Positions 37,052-49,854 are shown, counted from the stretch's first letter. The stretch is 64,000 bases of DNA from Bolinopsis microptera (GCF_026151205.1 NC_087082.1:6703908-6767907), one strand, 5' to 3'. Translations and numbers: made by a program. Notes: generated by a model from the sequence alone, not told the origin.

Positions 37052-38056
37052 GGCCAGTTGGTAGATCACCGACTGGCTATAAGCCGGCTACTAACCGGCT
37101 ATAAGCCGGCTTATAGCCGGCTACAATTTTTATAGCCGGCTATAAGCCGGCTTATAGCCGGTTAGTAGCCGCTTACATTTGTTGTTGAGCGACGGCTATT
37201 AGCCGGTTATAAGCCTGCTATTAGCCGTTTTGGTATTAAAAGTGGTTATAAGCCGGCTATAAGCCGGTTATAAGATATTAACTCAACTACATCGTACTGA
37301 ACGATAGTCAGGAGCCGGCTATAAGAAATTCAGTGAAAACGGCTATTAGCCGGTTATAAGCCGGCTATTAGCCGTTTAGGTATCGAAAGTGGTTATAAGC
37401 CGGCTATAAGCCGGTTATAAGATATTAACTCAACTACATCGTACTGAACGATAGTCAGGAGCCGGCTATAAGAAATTCAGTGAAAACGGCTATTAGCCGG
37501 TTATAAGCCGGTTATTAGCCGTTTAGGTATCGAAAGTGGTTATAAGCCGGCTATAAGCCGGCTATAAGCCGGTTATAAGATATTAACTCAGTTCAGTACG
37601 ATGAAGTTAAGTTAATATCTTATAACCGGCTTATAGCCGGCTTATAACCACTTTCGATACCTAAACGGCTAATAGCCGGCTTATAACCGGCTAATAGCCG
37701 TTTTCGCTGAATTTCTTATAGCCGGCTCCTGACTATCGTTCAGTACGATGAAGTTGAGTTAATATCTTATAACCGGCTTATAGCCGGCTTATAACCACTT
37801 TCGATACCTAAACGGCTAATAGCCGGCTTATAACCGGCTAATAGCCGTTTTCACTGAATTTCTTATAGCCGATACCTAAACGGCTAATAGCCGGCTTATA
37901 ACCGGCTAATAGCCGTCGCTCAACAACAAATGTAAGCGGCTACTAACCGGCTATAAGCCGGCTTATAGCCGGCTATAAAAATTGTAGCCGGCTATAAGCC
38001 GGTTTATAGCCAGCTTATAACCGGCTTATAGCCGGTCGGTGATCTACCAATTTCCC
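37052..38056. mobile_element. 1.0 kb foldback of AAGCCGGCTAT words, 8-bp target duplication
   Basis: TATACCCC flanks it (37044-37051 and 38057-38064). The left arm of the host element (30317-30335) preserves the empty site with one copy. Ends are GGCCAGTTGGTAGATCACCG and, inverted, GGGAAATTGGTAGATCACCG. Nearly all of the element is GCCGGCTATAAGCCGG-type sequence, with a recurring segment (GATATTAACTCAACTACATC) in both orientations. It has the same style as the larger elements, with a different word. Confidence 0.88.
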
Positions 38057-38945
38057 TATACCCCAAATAAATCAAATCAAAACATATTTTGATCATAGTT
38101 TTAAAATGCGTCAAAAAGCGCTTTTCATCGTTTATAATCGCTTATAAGCGACAATTGAAGACAATAACATTTACGATATTTTATAATCACTTATAATCGC
38201 TTATAATATCTCGTACCTGACAATTTTTTCCTCGTTTCAAATACGTAAAAAAGCGCTTATAATCGTTTATAATCGCTTATGGACAGCAAATAAATAAGCG
38301 CTTATAAACGCTTTTCAGTAGGAAAATTTCAAGAAAAGCGGTTATAAGCGCTGATCATAGTGAAAATATCGCTTTTTAGCAGATTTCAAAAAATCGCTTA
38401 TTGTCGCTTATAATCGTTTTATAATCGATTTAAACCGCTTATTAACTTAAAATAAAAAAGCGTTTTTTTAACGATTAGTAGGCGCTTTTTAATTTGGAAC
38501 TTTCCCTAGTGAATATAATCGCTTATAGTCGATTAAAAGCGTTTTAAAAACGGTCCAAAAAACGGTTTATAAGCGTTTTTTTTGAAAAGCGCTTACGGAG
38601 CGATAATAATCGACAACCCTAAAATAAAAGCGTTTTTTTATCACTAATAATTTTAATTCGCGATTTATTGTCGCTTTTAAAGCGCTAATAATCGCTTTTG
38701 CAAAAATATTTTATGGAAAAAGCGATTATAATCGTTTTTAATCGTTTATTAACGGGACCGTTTATAATCGCTTTATAATCGCCAAATAACGGTGGGTTTT
38801 ATCAATAAGCGCTTTTTTAGCGTAAAAAAAGCGGTTATTACCGCTGATCACAAAAAATTAGTTATGGAAACTTGCCTTTAATGTATTTAATTCTCAAATG
38901 TAATTTAGGATATGTCTGGAAAGCCGCACAATGTTTTGAGTATTA

Positions 38946-39803
38946 GTAGAGGCTCTTACGGGCAAAAAGACGTGTTTTCTGCTACGAGTTTAGAGACCTA
39001 ACCGCTAATTGGACACAATAGTATGATGTCTAAGGATCGATAATATGTTAAGAAGTATAAATTTGGACTTATTAGTCACGTGCTATACCAATGCGCGTTT
39101 TAAACTTTGACAGTCTATTACTCTAAGGCAAATAGAGTAATTATATTCATATTTTGTCAGCAATAAGATCACATTATTTTCTATTTAGTGTGGAAATATG
39201 AGCTAGAACGGACATAATCTCGCTGAGTTATAGCTGTTTGAAATTTATGATGAACGCGCGGGTGCCAATTGATAACAACTAAATGCTTTTGCGCGTAGTG
39301 CGCGTCGAAAATTTGGCAAAAACGCTTGCGGAGTGACAATATTCAAACTTCGATAAAGTATATGAAGTGGGTACTTCTCGGAAAGGAAAAATTTAGGCAA
39401 ACACGATGTGACTATTTTTGGGTTGATTTAATACAACTGCAAAAAATTATTCAAACTTCAAGCAAAAAAGTCAAAATTTTTACCACTTTTTTGGATTTTT
39501 ACCTCAGAACAAATAGAGGGATTTGTTTTATTTTTATACAATCTTGTGCGGCTGTCTTTTAGCTATCTTTATGCAAGTTTTGCCGACATGCCAACAAAAT
39601 TAACTTGCTCAAAATATCAAAAAACATGGTTTTTTGGCCTATTTTTGGCCCAAAAATCGGTTTTTTTGCGATTTTACCCCAGAACAATCAGTCCAATCAT
39701 CTTGAAACCACTTTCAATCGATTCTACGGTCAAAAATACGTCTAGTAAGGTGTATCTGGGGTCCCTAACGTATCGAGCAGACAATGCCCGTAAGAGCCTC
39801 TAC
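38946..39803 (+). mobile_element. TA-flanked MITE-like element, copy 3
   Basis: Third copy of the element at 12724-13595, with TA at 38944-38945 and 39804-39805. It is closer to copy 2 than to copy 1 at its right end (both have GTATC/GAGCAGACAATGCCCG). It lies 69 bp outside the right end of the 9.4 kb element. Confidence 0.85.
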
Positions 39804-39983
39804 TATATTGTAGAAGGTTTATTCTAGTTGTACAAAAAATAACTGCTTTTCATAAGATAAAAGTATGGATATTGACATTTGTTTTTATAACATTTAAATT
39901 TGATATTATATTAGTACGATATTTAAATTTTGTCATCATATTATTAACAAACTACATTTAGCCAGGAATCAAGAAATATCATT

Positions 39984-40325
39984 ATGTTACCTAAAGTGAG
40001 TGTACCGATGGATTTTGGAAGGCACCTGATAGGATCCCCGACTCACAGCAATCTAAAACTGAACACAAGTGAGGGAGGTGAGGTACTAGCCAGCTCAGTG
40101 ATCCTCTCCTTCAACAGTCCCGTCATTGATCACATGACCACCACCCTTCACATGACCAGTGTGGACATGTTGGAGTTCAGTAAACCTGCTGTTCAGCTGC
40201 TTGTTGATGCAGCTTATTCTGGAACTGCAGAGGGGATAACCAGAGGACTATTCAGGCACATTAACAAGATAGCTAATGTGTTTGTAATGTCTTGGTTAGC
40301 TGAAAAGTGGGTTCTTTTGCGATAG
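39984..40325 (+). CDS. BTB-domain protein exon, truncated
   Basis: The 113 codons match the core of a BTB/POZ domain, a protein-interaction fold common in cullin-3 adaptors and transcription factors. Visible parts are VLASSVILSFNSPVIDHM, then MLEFSKPAVQLLVDAAYSGTAEG and INKIANVFVMSWLAEKW. After AEKW the frame soon ends and the sequence becomes a CTAGCGCTGGATAGCGACAA array. So either the exon ends at AAGTGG|GTTCTT, a poor donor, or the rest of the gene was displaced by repeats. A short upstream stretch is duplicated at 27343-27371. Probably a fragment. Confidence 0.7.
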   Translation: MLPKVSVPMDFGRHLIGSPTHSNLKLNTSEGGEVLASSVILSFNSPVIDHMTTTLHMTSVDMLEFSKPAVQLLVDAAYSGTAEGITRGLFRHINKIANVFVMSWLAEKWVLLR

Positions 40326-40545
40326 TCAAAACGCGAAAACTAGCGCTGGATGGCGACAACTAGCGCTATCCAGCGCTAGTTGTCGCCATCCAGCGCTAGT
40401 TGTCGCTATCCAGCGCTAGTTGTCGCTGGCTATGCGACAATGTCGCACCCGATAGTTTGTGATGGCCAGCGCAACTGGCCATCGCAGAAATCAGTTCGAT
40501 AACTACTACTAGCGCTGGATAGCGACAACTAGCGCTGGATAGCCA
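40322..40545. repeat. CTAGCGCTGGATAGCGACAA word array
   Basis: Words of the type AACTAGCGCTGGATAGCGAC and their complements in alternating orientation make a run of hairpins. The vocabulary (TAGCGCTA, TGTCGC) overlaps that of the 10809-14629 element, so this may be a solo end of a related element. No duplication or partner end was found. Confidence 0.7.
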
Positions 40546-41047
40546 AGTAACGTGTTACTTGGCAACACGTTACTTGGCAACACGTTACTTGGCAACACGT
40601 TACTTGGCAACACGTTACTTGGCAACACGTTACTTTGCAACACGTTACTTGGCAACACGTTACTTGGCAACACGTTACTTGGCAACACGTTACTTGGGAA
40701 CACGTGACTTGGCAACACGTTACTTGGCAACACGTTACTTGGCAACGCACTACTTGGCAACGCGTTACTTGGCAACGCGTTACTTGGCAACGCGTTACTT
40801 GACAAAGCGTTACTTGGCAACGCGTTACTTGGCAACACGTTACTTGGCAACACGTTACTTGGCAACACGTTACTTGGGAACACGTGACTTGGCAACACGT
40901 TACTTGGCAACACGTTACTTGGCAACGCACTACTTGGCAACGCGTTACTTGGCAACGCGTTACTTGGCAACGCGTTACTTGACAAAGCGTTACTTGGCAA
41001 CGCGTTACTTGGCAACACGTTACTTGGCAACACGTTACTTGGCAACA
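40546..41047. repeat. 15-bp tandem repeat with a 180-bp higher-order unit
   Basis: The unit ACACGTTACTTGGCA is repeated about 33 times. Variant units (TTGGGAACACGTGAC, GCACTACTTGGCAAC, TTGACAAAGCGT) appear in the same order twice: 40681-40860 and 40861-41040 are identical, a duplicated block of twelve units. Confidence 0.95.
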
Positions 41048-42160
41048 CCGCTTTTATCACCTTGATGTGAATTTAGTACCAACTACCAACGTCAATTATC
41101 AAGATTTCATTTAAATTGCTGGCACCAATCAATAAATATTTTATCCGTTCCATCAAGCTACCATCGCCACTAAAAAATGGTGCTGCTTTTAACAATATAT
41201 GTAATGGTTAGAACCTTGAAAATGAAAAACACCAGAAAGTTTAACACACAAAAAACCAGGTATAATAAAGAGGGAGTCGCCGAAGGAGCGGAAGAACAGT
41301 AAAGCTGACAACTTACTACAGCAGAATATCTCTAGGTGGCACAATTGTTACCAGCGAGCTGTAAATACTTCTCCAGGTGGGAAAATAACCCTGCTTTTAG
41401 AATATAATTATGAATTTTTCATGATAATTTGGGCTTTTACGTTTACAGCGCACTACAGCTATTATTAGCGAGCAAGCTGTCTCCAGCTTCAGCTTCTCAC
41501 TCTGTGTTATTTGGAATTAATTTGGCATATTACTCATCTAAAGCAGGCATATAACCCATCTAAAGCAGGCATACTACCCATCTAAAGCAGGCATATTACC
41601 CATCTAAAGCAGGCATATTACCCATTTGTCGCCTGTTTATGAACCGTACTTTTAAAAGTACCGCGGAATCGAATATGGGTTAAATCCAATTAATCTGTAC
41701 GCTCACCAAAAACAACCCCCTTCAGGCTCGAATGAATCCCTAAAAATGAACAAAGCCTTAGATAGGAGCAGAAAAACGGGCTACACAGCAGATATGAACT
41801 GGTCCTACAGTTGCGACCTGCCCCGGATTGAGGGAATTATAGGGCCCCCTCCAGACCCTCGCGTCGGTCTGAACCCGTTATAGCGCTAAACAAGTACAGT
41901 CCTCATCATGATGTGTAGGCGTGTACTTACCTAATATTGGGAAGTGAGGAGCATATTATTAGAAATAGGATTATAGTTTATAGTTGTACAGTGTTGTGTT
42001 TAACTAGGTTTAGTTTGAAATATTTGTGCCTGCTTAATAATAATTAGAGTTTGAAGAACTTTAAGAGTTTGGTTTAATCCAGATATAGCTTTAGCTATAT
42101 TATTATGATAGTTTTTAGGATGTATTCTAGTAATGTGGATTAAAAACTGTATTCAAATTT
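41048..42160. other. No gene recognised; short 22-bp repeat
   Basis: About five copies of ATCTAAAGCAGGCATATTAC plus CC lie at 41536-41625. The remainder to about 42160 is unassigned. Confidence 0.5.
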
Positions 42161-42162
42161 CT

Positions 42163-42340
42163 AACCGCTCTAAAATTTGCATGTGGGTACCGCTCTAGAG
42201 TCCTCATAGTATGGGTCCGATAAGGGAGCTCCGCTCTAGAGTCCTACCCTGGCGATTTGACCCCGCTCTAGGGTCCTACTTTCGACTAAGTACTCCCTAC
42301 AGTCCCCCGCTCTAGAGGCCCCCGCTCTACAGTCCTGATC
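42163..42340. repeat. Irregularly spaced CCGCTCTAGAGTCC motifs
   Basis: Six to seven copies of CCGCTCTAGAGTCC or close variants occur within about 170 bp, at unequal distances with unrelated sequence between them. Confidence 0.6.
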
Positions 42341-42780
42341 CTATTTAAGTATTAATATAGCTTTAGAACGTGTTTTATATGAATGATGATTACATGGAAT
42401 TGGAATTTGACCAGATAGACCCTTTGGCCCGGGTCCTATTTGCTATAATGGCCCGCAAACGAAGAGTCAGTCTTTTTGTGAACCGGAAGTGTAGCAACGT
42501 GTGTATGTAAGTATGTGTGTATTTATACCTGTGTCTCTGCGAAGTTTCTTTGTCCTGAGTATTACAAGCAGGAACCCGTCTAACGTCCTAAAGTGGTGTG
42601 ACAACAATACAAGGAGCCGTAATTTTGAATGAGCTAGCCTTGGTCACGTGACAGGCATGTTAAATTTAAACATATAATCAGGCCTAGAAATACATCTTTT
42701 GACAATGATAAATTTACATGACAGCTGAATGTCATTAGACGCGGGCTCCTAGTAGGTATTAGTAGGTATTCATTACTGAG

Positions 42781-44335
42781 TGTCTACCACCACTCTATAG
42801 ATGTGAATTCTAGCGAGGCGACGCAAATTTTTACACCTGACTGTGATTTTAGCCTTTTGGGGTTTGATTCAGATTGGTCAATAGTCAAAGCTGATCGGTT
42901 ACATTTTGTCACGCGACGTGTCAAAAAAATGGTGCCCTTAAAACTGACTGTACCTTTAGGCGACAATGGCTTGATTTGCTTGAATAGCGATATTGGAATC
43001 ATTTAATTATGACACCAGTGGCACAATGATTTGGATCATTGATGCCACCAATTATCTATGGCGATTTAAAAATGTTTGACTAGGGAATGGTCAATGGCGA
43101 TGATTTGCGGTCAAGACAACCCTACATTTTACAATGAAATTTCATTACACTTAAAAAGCGATCGGAACTCTCGGAAAAAGCGATCGGAACTCTCGAATGA
43201 CCAAGTGACATGAAATTTCAAGCTCATATGCATTTAATATAGCAAAACGTCTTTTGAAGCAATTAAGTTTTTTGTGACGGTTGTCGAAGTTATTCAAAGA
43301 GTTAATTCGTGTTTTACATTCCAATGTTGTTTGTACATTTTATGGTTGTGAACTGACCTGCTCGATTCAGTAAATGATTCTTTGATAAAAATTGAGATTT
43401 GAAGTATTAATTCGATCATGTTTATGTAAAATTAACAACTATCCATTGAAGCAATTAATCCATTTCTAAGTGAGAAATATTGCTTCATATTGCTTTACTT
43501 TTATGGTAAAATCATTAGGTATTGGAGCTACTTCCCCATTTTATTTCCCTTGCATATATATCTGGTTTCGACCTACTAATAATGTTAATCGTAACCCCCG
43601 TTCTGTCGTAATATTCGGTTTACTGGGAGATTTTGTTAATATTTTCCCCAAACTCCCGACGAATCGGGGATATTTTGCTGTAAAATAATTCTAATATTAA
43701 TGTATGTAATTAAATTATTTCAACTTAGAATACAACTTACAATCAATTGTTGCTGTGATGGCCGGCTCCTCGTGTAGAAATGCATGAATATCTTCCTCTT
43801 TGCTTACACTTGTGTGAGCTTGGAGAAGCATCATGCGCGGGCATTGCCAGGTTACTGGCTATCCCGTAAATGGAAGCTTAGTAAAAATAAAATAAAAAAT
43901 TATTTAAGTTTTCTTCTGATTATGTTTTTATTGATTTCACTAAAAATGTTTGATTTTCTCAAAGATAATTGTACTTAAAAATTCAAAATAAAAATGAGTA
44001 GCATTTTAAGTCCTGCCTTGTTTTTTTGAGTATGAGTATGAATGAGTGAACACGGTGAAATTAGATAAGTAAAATCGTTTTAACAGCTTGGTAAAGTCAT
44101 ATTCAGCAATATTATTTAATCAAAATTCTTTATGCACTACCAAAATGAAAGTTTATTTTTAAATCGTACGATGGTTTGCAGTAAAATTAGTTTAATGTAC
44201 ATTAATGGTGGCTCATTTTATTGGCCTTAACCCAACTTTAACTAGAAATCTGAAATCGTGGGTAATAGGTATATGATTGTTCCATCAAATTATCCGTGTA
44301 CCAAACTGTTGCTGGACATGTGTCATGTTATTGAA
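42781..44335. other. No gene recognised
   Basis: Short overlapping open frames on both strands at 42784-43006 have no recognisable similarity. An AAAAAGCGATCGGAACTCTC unit is present twice at 43153-43195. The rest is AT-rich DNA. Confidence 0.4.
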
Positions 44336-44341
44336 CTTTAA

Positions 44342-45725
44342 GGGGGGGGGGGGGGGGGGGGGGGGGGCCAATGGATATTTTTTTGTGAAACTTGATTTCG
44401 AGATAGCAGTTGACCAACAAACTAAGACCAGTGACCGAACTTTTGAGGGGGTCCCGGACCCCAACCGCCAAACGGTGCGCGCAGGGCAGCCACGCCCATA
44501 TTTGGTCCAAATTAGGCCCAATTTAGCCAAATACCCTTAACATGCCCAAAACCCAGGTTTATGGTGCTTTACTTGTAGCTAGTGGTATCCTGAACTCGTA
44601 TATGAAATTTCATCAAGATTAGACAAAAAATGACTGAGTTATGAGCCAAAAACCATATGCCCATATTTGGGCATACGCACCAAATTTGGTAGATTTCGTC
44701 CCATAAATTGGTCAAATATCAATATTTTTGAATGAAACTTACTTTATATGAAAGGTAAGCTTAAACTACATATTCTCTGTAAGTTATAGCTTTATATCTG
44801 TTTAAATGTGGATACTAAGGCAAAAAAACCACAAAAAATGTACTAAATTGCCCATATCTCGGTTCGCGATATTCGCGGAATTGATCTCATTAAAATTGTG
44901 TCAACTCAATCAGTTTTCAAAATTTTTGCATGAAATTTTCGGAATCGACTCGAAATCGCATTTCCACCTTATTTTAAATACGGATTTTTGATTTAGGCCT
45001 CCAAAAAAATTTGGCGGCCAAATTCCAAAATTATCTCACAAAAATTCAGAATTTGGCTGCCAAATTTTTTTGGAGGCCTAAATCAAAAATCCGTATTTAA
45101 AATAAGGTGGAAATGCGATTTCGAGTCGATTCCGAAAATTTCATGCAAAAATTTTGAAAACTGATTGAGTTGTTACAATTTTAATGAGATCAATTCCGCG
45201 AATATCGCGAACCGAGATATGGGCAATTTAGTACATTTTTTGTGGTTTTTTGCCTTAGTATCCACATTTAAACAGATATAAAGCTATAACTTACAGATAA
45301 TATGTAGTTTAGGCTTACCTTTCAAATAAAGTAAGTTTCATTCAAAAATATTGATATTTGACCAATTTATGGGACGAAATCTACCAAATTTGGTGCGTAT
45401 GCCCAAATATGGGCATATGGTTTTTGGCTCATAACTCAGTCATTTTTTGTCCAATCTTGATGAAATTTCATATACGAGTTCAGGATACCACTAGCTACAA
45501 GTAAAGCACCATAAACCTGGGTTTTGGGCATGTTAAGGATATTTGGCTAAATTGGGCCTAATTTGGACCAAATATGGGCGTGGCTGCCCTGCGCGCACCG
45601 TTTGGCGGTTGGGGTCCGGGACCCCCTCAAAAGTTCGGTCACTGGTCTTAGTTTGTTGGTCAACTGCTATCTCGAAATCAAGTTTCACAAAAAATATCCA
45701 TTGGCCCCCCCCCCCCCCCCCCCCC
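44342..45725. mobile_element. 1.4 kb foldback with TTAA duplication and poly-G/poly-C ends
   Basis: TTAA flanks both sides (44338-44341 and 45726-45729). The element opens with about 26 G and closes with about 21 C. Arms of about 660 bp are almost identical and meet around a short spacer near 45006-45075, so it can fold over its full length. TTAA target duplication is typical of piggyBac and Kolobok transposons. No transposase is present. The very high arm identity suggests a recent origin. Confidence 0.85.
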
Positions 45726-47067
45726 TTAATACACTTGTTAGTATAACACCTTCGTCAACATAAAATATAGCATATTCAGTATCGACCGTAAAAGATCAAA
45801 TAATCACAATCAAATCGCCTGATAACGATTTAATTATGAGTATTTGTACACGCACGTGATCATGTTCAAGCTGTTTCATTATCCTACAAGAGCCTGTTTA
45901 CAAGCAGCTGCATGACCGGGTACTCTGAGTAACTGACATGATGGTATGGAGATGATTGAGAATGCTATACCACTTTAATCAAGTTTCACAAAAAATATCC
46001 ATTGGCCCCCCCCCCCCCCCCCCCCCCCTTAATACACTTGTTAGTATAACACCTTCGTCAACATAAAATATAGCATATTCAGTATCGACCGTAAAAGATC
46101 AAATAATCACAATCAAATCGCCTGATAACGATTTAATTATGAGTATTTGTACACGCACGTGATCATGTTCAAGCTGTTTCATTATCCTACAAGGGCCTGT
46201 TTACACGCAAGTCATGTTCAAGCTGTTTCATTATCCTACAAGGGCCTGTTTACACGCAAGTCATGTTCAAGCTGTTTCATTATCCTACAAGAGCCTGTTT
46301 ACACGCACGTCATGTTCAACCTGTTTCATTATCCTACAAGAGCCTGTTTACACGCACGTCATGTTCAAGCTGTTTAATTATCCTACAAGAGCCTGTTTAC
46401 ACGCACGTCATGTTCAAGCTGTTTCATTATCCTACAAGAGCCTGTTTACACGCAAGTCATGTTCAAGCTGTTTCATTATCCTACAAGAGCCTATTTACAC
46501 GCACGTCATGTTCAAGCTGTTTCATTATCCTACAAGAGCCTGTTTACACGCAAGTCATGTTCAAGCTGTTTCATTATCCTACAAGAGCCTATTTACACGC
46601 ACGTCATGTTCAAGCTGTTTCATTATCTTACAAGAGCCTGTTTACACGCACGTCATGTTCAACCTGTTTCATTATCCTACAAGAGCCTGTTTACACGCAC
46701 GTCATGTTCAACCTGTTTCATTATCCTACAAGAGCCTGTTTACACGCACGTCATGTTCAAGCTGTTTCATTATCCTACAAGAGCTTGTTTACACGCACGT
46801 CATGTTCAAGCTGTTTCATTATCCTACAAGAGCCTGTTTACACGCACGTCATGTTCAAGCTGTTTCATTATCCTACAAGAGCCTGTTTACACGCACGTCA
46901 TGTTCAAGCTGTTTCATTATCCTACAAGAGCCTGTTTACACGCACGTCATGTTCAAGCTGTTTCATTATCCTACAAGAGCCTGTTTACAAGCAGCTGCAT
47001 GACCGGGTACTCTGAGTAACTGACATGATGGTATGGAGATGATTGAGAATGCTATACCACTTTAATC
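45677..47067. repeat. Tandem duplication including the element's right end
   Basis: The segment from AATCAAGTTTCAC (end of the foldback) through CTATACCACTTTAATC is present twice: 45677-45976 (300 bp) and 45977-47067. The copies differ mainly in the number of 49-bp units, one against about seventeen. Confidence 0.85.
46163..46990. repeat. 49-bp minisatellite, about 17 copies
   Basis: The unit starts CATGTTCAAGCTGTTTCATT and ends CTGTTTACACGCACGT. Point variants (AAGT/ACGT, CAAGCTG/CAACCTG) are distributed without clear order. Open frames here are by-products. Confidence 0.95.
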
Positions 47068-47319
47068 TTCGGGAACCAGTGATGTTTAACTTTAAAAGCT
47101 ATTTCGACCTGCTTCCAGATTTAAACCTTTACCGGTTTAATTGTAAACTCTGCATCTTGGGGCGTGTCTGACTCCAATACCAATTTATAGGTTATAAATC
47201 CACAATTTGTAACTTTAAAGATCTAACGTTCGTCCGCAGCTTGATTGAGCGTAACAGGACCGGCATCTTGTGACTCTAGAGAGTAGTGCAAAGAATTGTA
47301 GTTACAGTTGGAGTCATTA

Positions 47320-47475
47320 AACAATCATTGGACAATCATTGAACAATCATTGCACAATCATTCAACAATCATTGAACAATCATTGAACAATCATTGAACA
47401 ATCATTGAACAATCACTGAGCAATTATTGAACAATTATTGAACAATTGTTCAACAATCATTGAACAATCATTGAA
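47320..47475. repeat. 11-bp repeat AACAATCATTG
   Basis: About 13 imperfect copies of AACAATCATTG. No gene is seen in 47068-47770. Confidence 0.9.
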
Positions 47476-47769
47476 TAAAGTCACCTCATTTGATAGATGC
47501 GCCAGCAATTTAACCAAAGTAATTCATACCAATTTGATATTAAACAGATACTGCATGAAAGTCGAGCTCATACCTTATACAGAAGTTGCTATTCCGAATT
47601 GTTACTGTATAGCGTATAAGTACATGAAGTAGACATTCCTTTACATCATTCATGTTACAGCATTCATGTTACAGCTGTTACATACCACTACCAACTTAAC
47701 TAAAGTCCTTTATCCAGTTAGTATGTGATTTCATAGCTCCTTTCCCGGTTCACACTCAACTTGACAGCC

Positions 47770-49225
47770 ACTCCAACACTATTGCAATATTGTGTTATAT
47801 TGAGAGTTGTGAATATGTCGAGAGAGAGCAACTCCAACACTGTTGCAATATTGTGTTAGGTTGAGAGTTGTGGATATGTCGAGAGAGAGAGCCACTCCAA
47901 CACTGTTGCAATATTGTGTTAGATTGAGAGTTGTGAATATGTCGAGAGAGAGCCACTCCAACACTGTTGCAATATTGTGTTAGATTGAGAGTTGTGAATA
48001 TGTCGAGAGAGAGCCACTCCAACACTGTTGCAATATTGTGTTAGATTGAGAGTTGTGAATATGTCGAGAGAGAGACATTCCAACACTGTTGCAATATTGT
48101 GTTAGATTGAGAGTTGTGAATATGTCGAGAGAGAGAGCTACTCCAACACTGTTGCAATATTGTGTTAGATTGAGAGTTGTGAATATGTCGAGAGAGAGAC
48201 ATTCCAACACTGTTGCAATATTGTGTTAGATTGAGAGTTGTGAATATGTCGAGAGAGAGAGCTACTCCAACACTGTTGCAATATTGTGTTAGATTGAGAG
48301 TTGTGAATAAATTCCACTCCAACACTATTGCAATATTGTGTTAGATTGAGATTTGTGAATAAATGCCACTCCAACACTGTTGCAATATTGTGTTAGATTG
48401 AGAGTTGTGAATTTGTCGAGAGAGAGAGCAACTCCAACACTGTTGCAATATTGTGTTAGATTGAGAGTTGTGAATAAATTCCACTCCAACACTGTTGCAA
48501 TATTGTGTTAGATTGAGAGTTGTGAATATTTCGAGAGAGAGAGCTACTCCAACACTGTTGCAATATTGTGTTAGATTGAGATTTGTGAATAAATGCCACT
48601 CCAACACTGTTGCAATATTGTGTTAGATTGAGAGTTGTGAATATGTCGAGAGAGAGAGAGCTACTCCAACACTGTTGCAATATTGTGTTAGATTGAGATT
48701 TGTGAATAAATGCCACTCCAACACTGTTGCAATATTGTGTTAGATTGAGAGTTGTGAATATGTCGAGAGAGAGAGCTACTCCAACACTGTTGCAATATTG
48801 TGTTAGATTGAGATTTGTGAATAAATGCCACTCCAACACTGTTGCAATATTGTGTTAGATCGAGAGTTGTGAATATGTCGAGAGAGAGCCACTCCAACAC
48901 TGTTGCAATATTGTGTTAGATTGAGAGTTGTGAATATGTCGAGAGAGAGAGCTACTCCAACACTGTTGCAATATTGTGTTAGATTGAGATTTGTGAATAA
49001 ATGCCACTCCAACACTGTTGCAATATTGTGTTAGATTGAGATTTGTGAATAAATGCCACTCCAACACTGTTGCAATATTGTGTTAGATTGAGAGTTGTGA
49101 ATATGTCGAGAGAGAGCCACTCCAATACTGTCGCAATATTGTGTTAGATTGAGAGTTGTGAATATGTCGAGAGAGAGCCACTCCAACACTGTTGCAATAT
49201 TGTGTTAGATTGAGAGTTGTGAATA
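47770..49225. repeat. Minisatellite of 52- and 62-bp variants, about 24 copies
   Basis: All units share CCAACACTGTTGCAATATTG and TGTTAGATTGAGAGTTGTGA. Long units add ATGTCGAGAGAGAG with a variable (GA)n run; short units have AAATGC or AAATTC instead. Long and short forms alternate irregularly. Minus-strand open frames are artefacts. Confidence 0.95.
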
Positions 49226-49439
49226 TTATGTCGATTTTCACTTTGATTCGATTTAACCACTCGTGATCTTATTATTAGATGTTTTGCCCCCTGCCATCTA
49301 GCATACAAACAGGGTTAACCATCAAGGGAGTTCCCCGTAAGATTAGATGTACATTGTACTGTAAGTAGCAGTTTAACAGAACCAACTGTAACTATATAAC
49401 GATATAACTACTTGATTGACGATTTCAACCCTGGCCCTT

Positions 49440-49545
49440 CCAGATCGTTGCTCTGCGAATTAACAGCAACGATCTCGATGCGAAGTAAGAATGTCAATGA
49501 TAGTTTGCGCGGCGCGTCGAAGCGGCGAAGTCCTCCAATATAACT
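49440..49545. repeat. GC-rich segment shared with 12.0 kb
   Basis: Inverted relative of 12005-12135: contains CAGATCGTTGCTCTGCGAA, ATGCGAAGTAAGAATG and GCGTCGAAGCGGCGAAGTCC. A dispersed repeat of unknown kind. Confidence 0.6.
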
Positions 49546-49854
49546 TCCTAAATTTAAATTTAAAATAGGAGGTCATGCCGTTTTAGTTTCACTTTTACAG
49601 TTAGTTCATATTCCGATAGCTACTAATACTATACACTTTAGTTTAGTTTCCAGGAACCATCCACATTGATCGCAAAGCCTTGTCTGATTTGGTCATGTCG
49701 CATATAGGGCAGTCGGGTATTTTAACTTAATATCAATATGCTGAATTGCATTTGTCATACCATTTGGTAATTGGTATTCATTATTTTACTATCGCGTGAC
49801 TTACATAAACACGTTTGATAGCCTTGAGGGGCTATTTAAAACCCTAGCCATCTA

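Noticed and set aside
40509-41065. Frames encoding LPSNV- or ATRYL-type repeats
   Set aside because: The 15-bp array is open in several frames on both strands; no gene structure.
42784-43006. Overlapping 67-72 codon frames on both strands
   Set aside because: Neither translation resembles a known protein and there is no splice or promoter context.
46147-49067. Many overlapping frames of 60-260 codons
   Set aside because: Translations of the 49-bp and 52/62-bp minisatellites, with no domain and no consistent frame.
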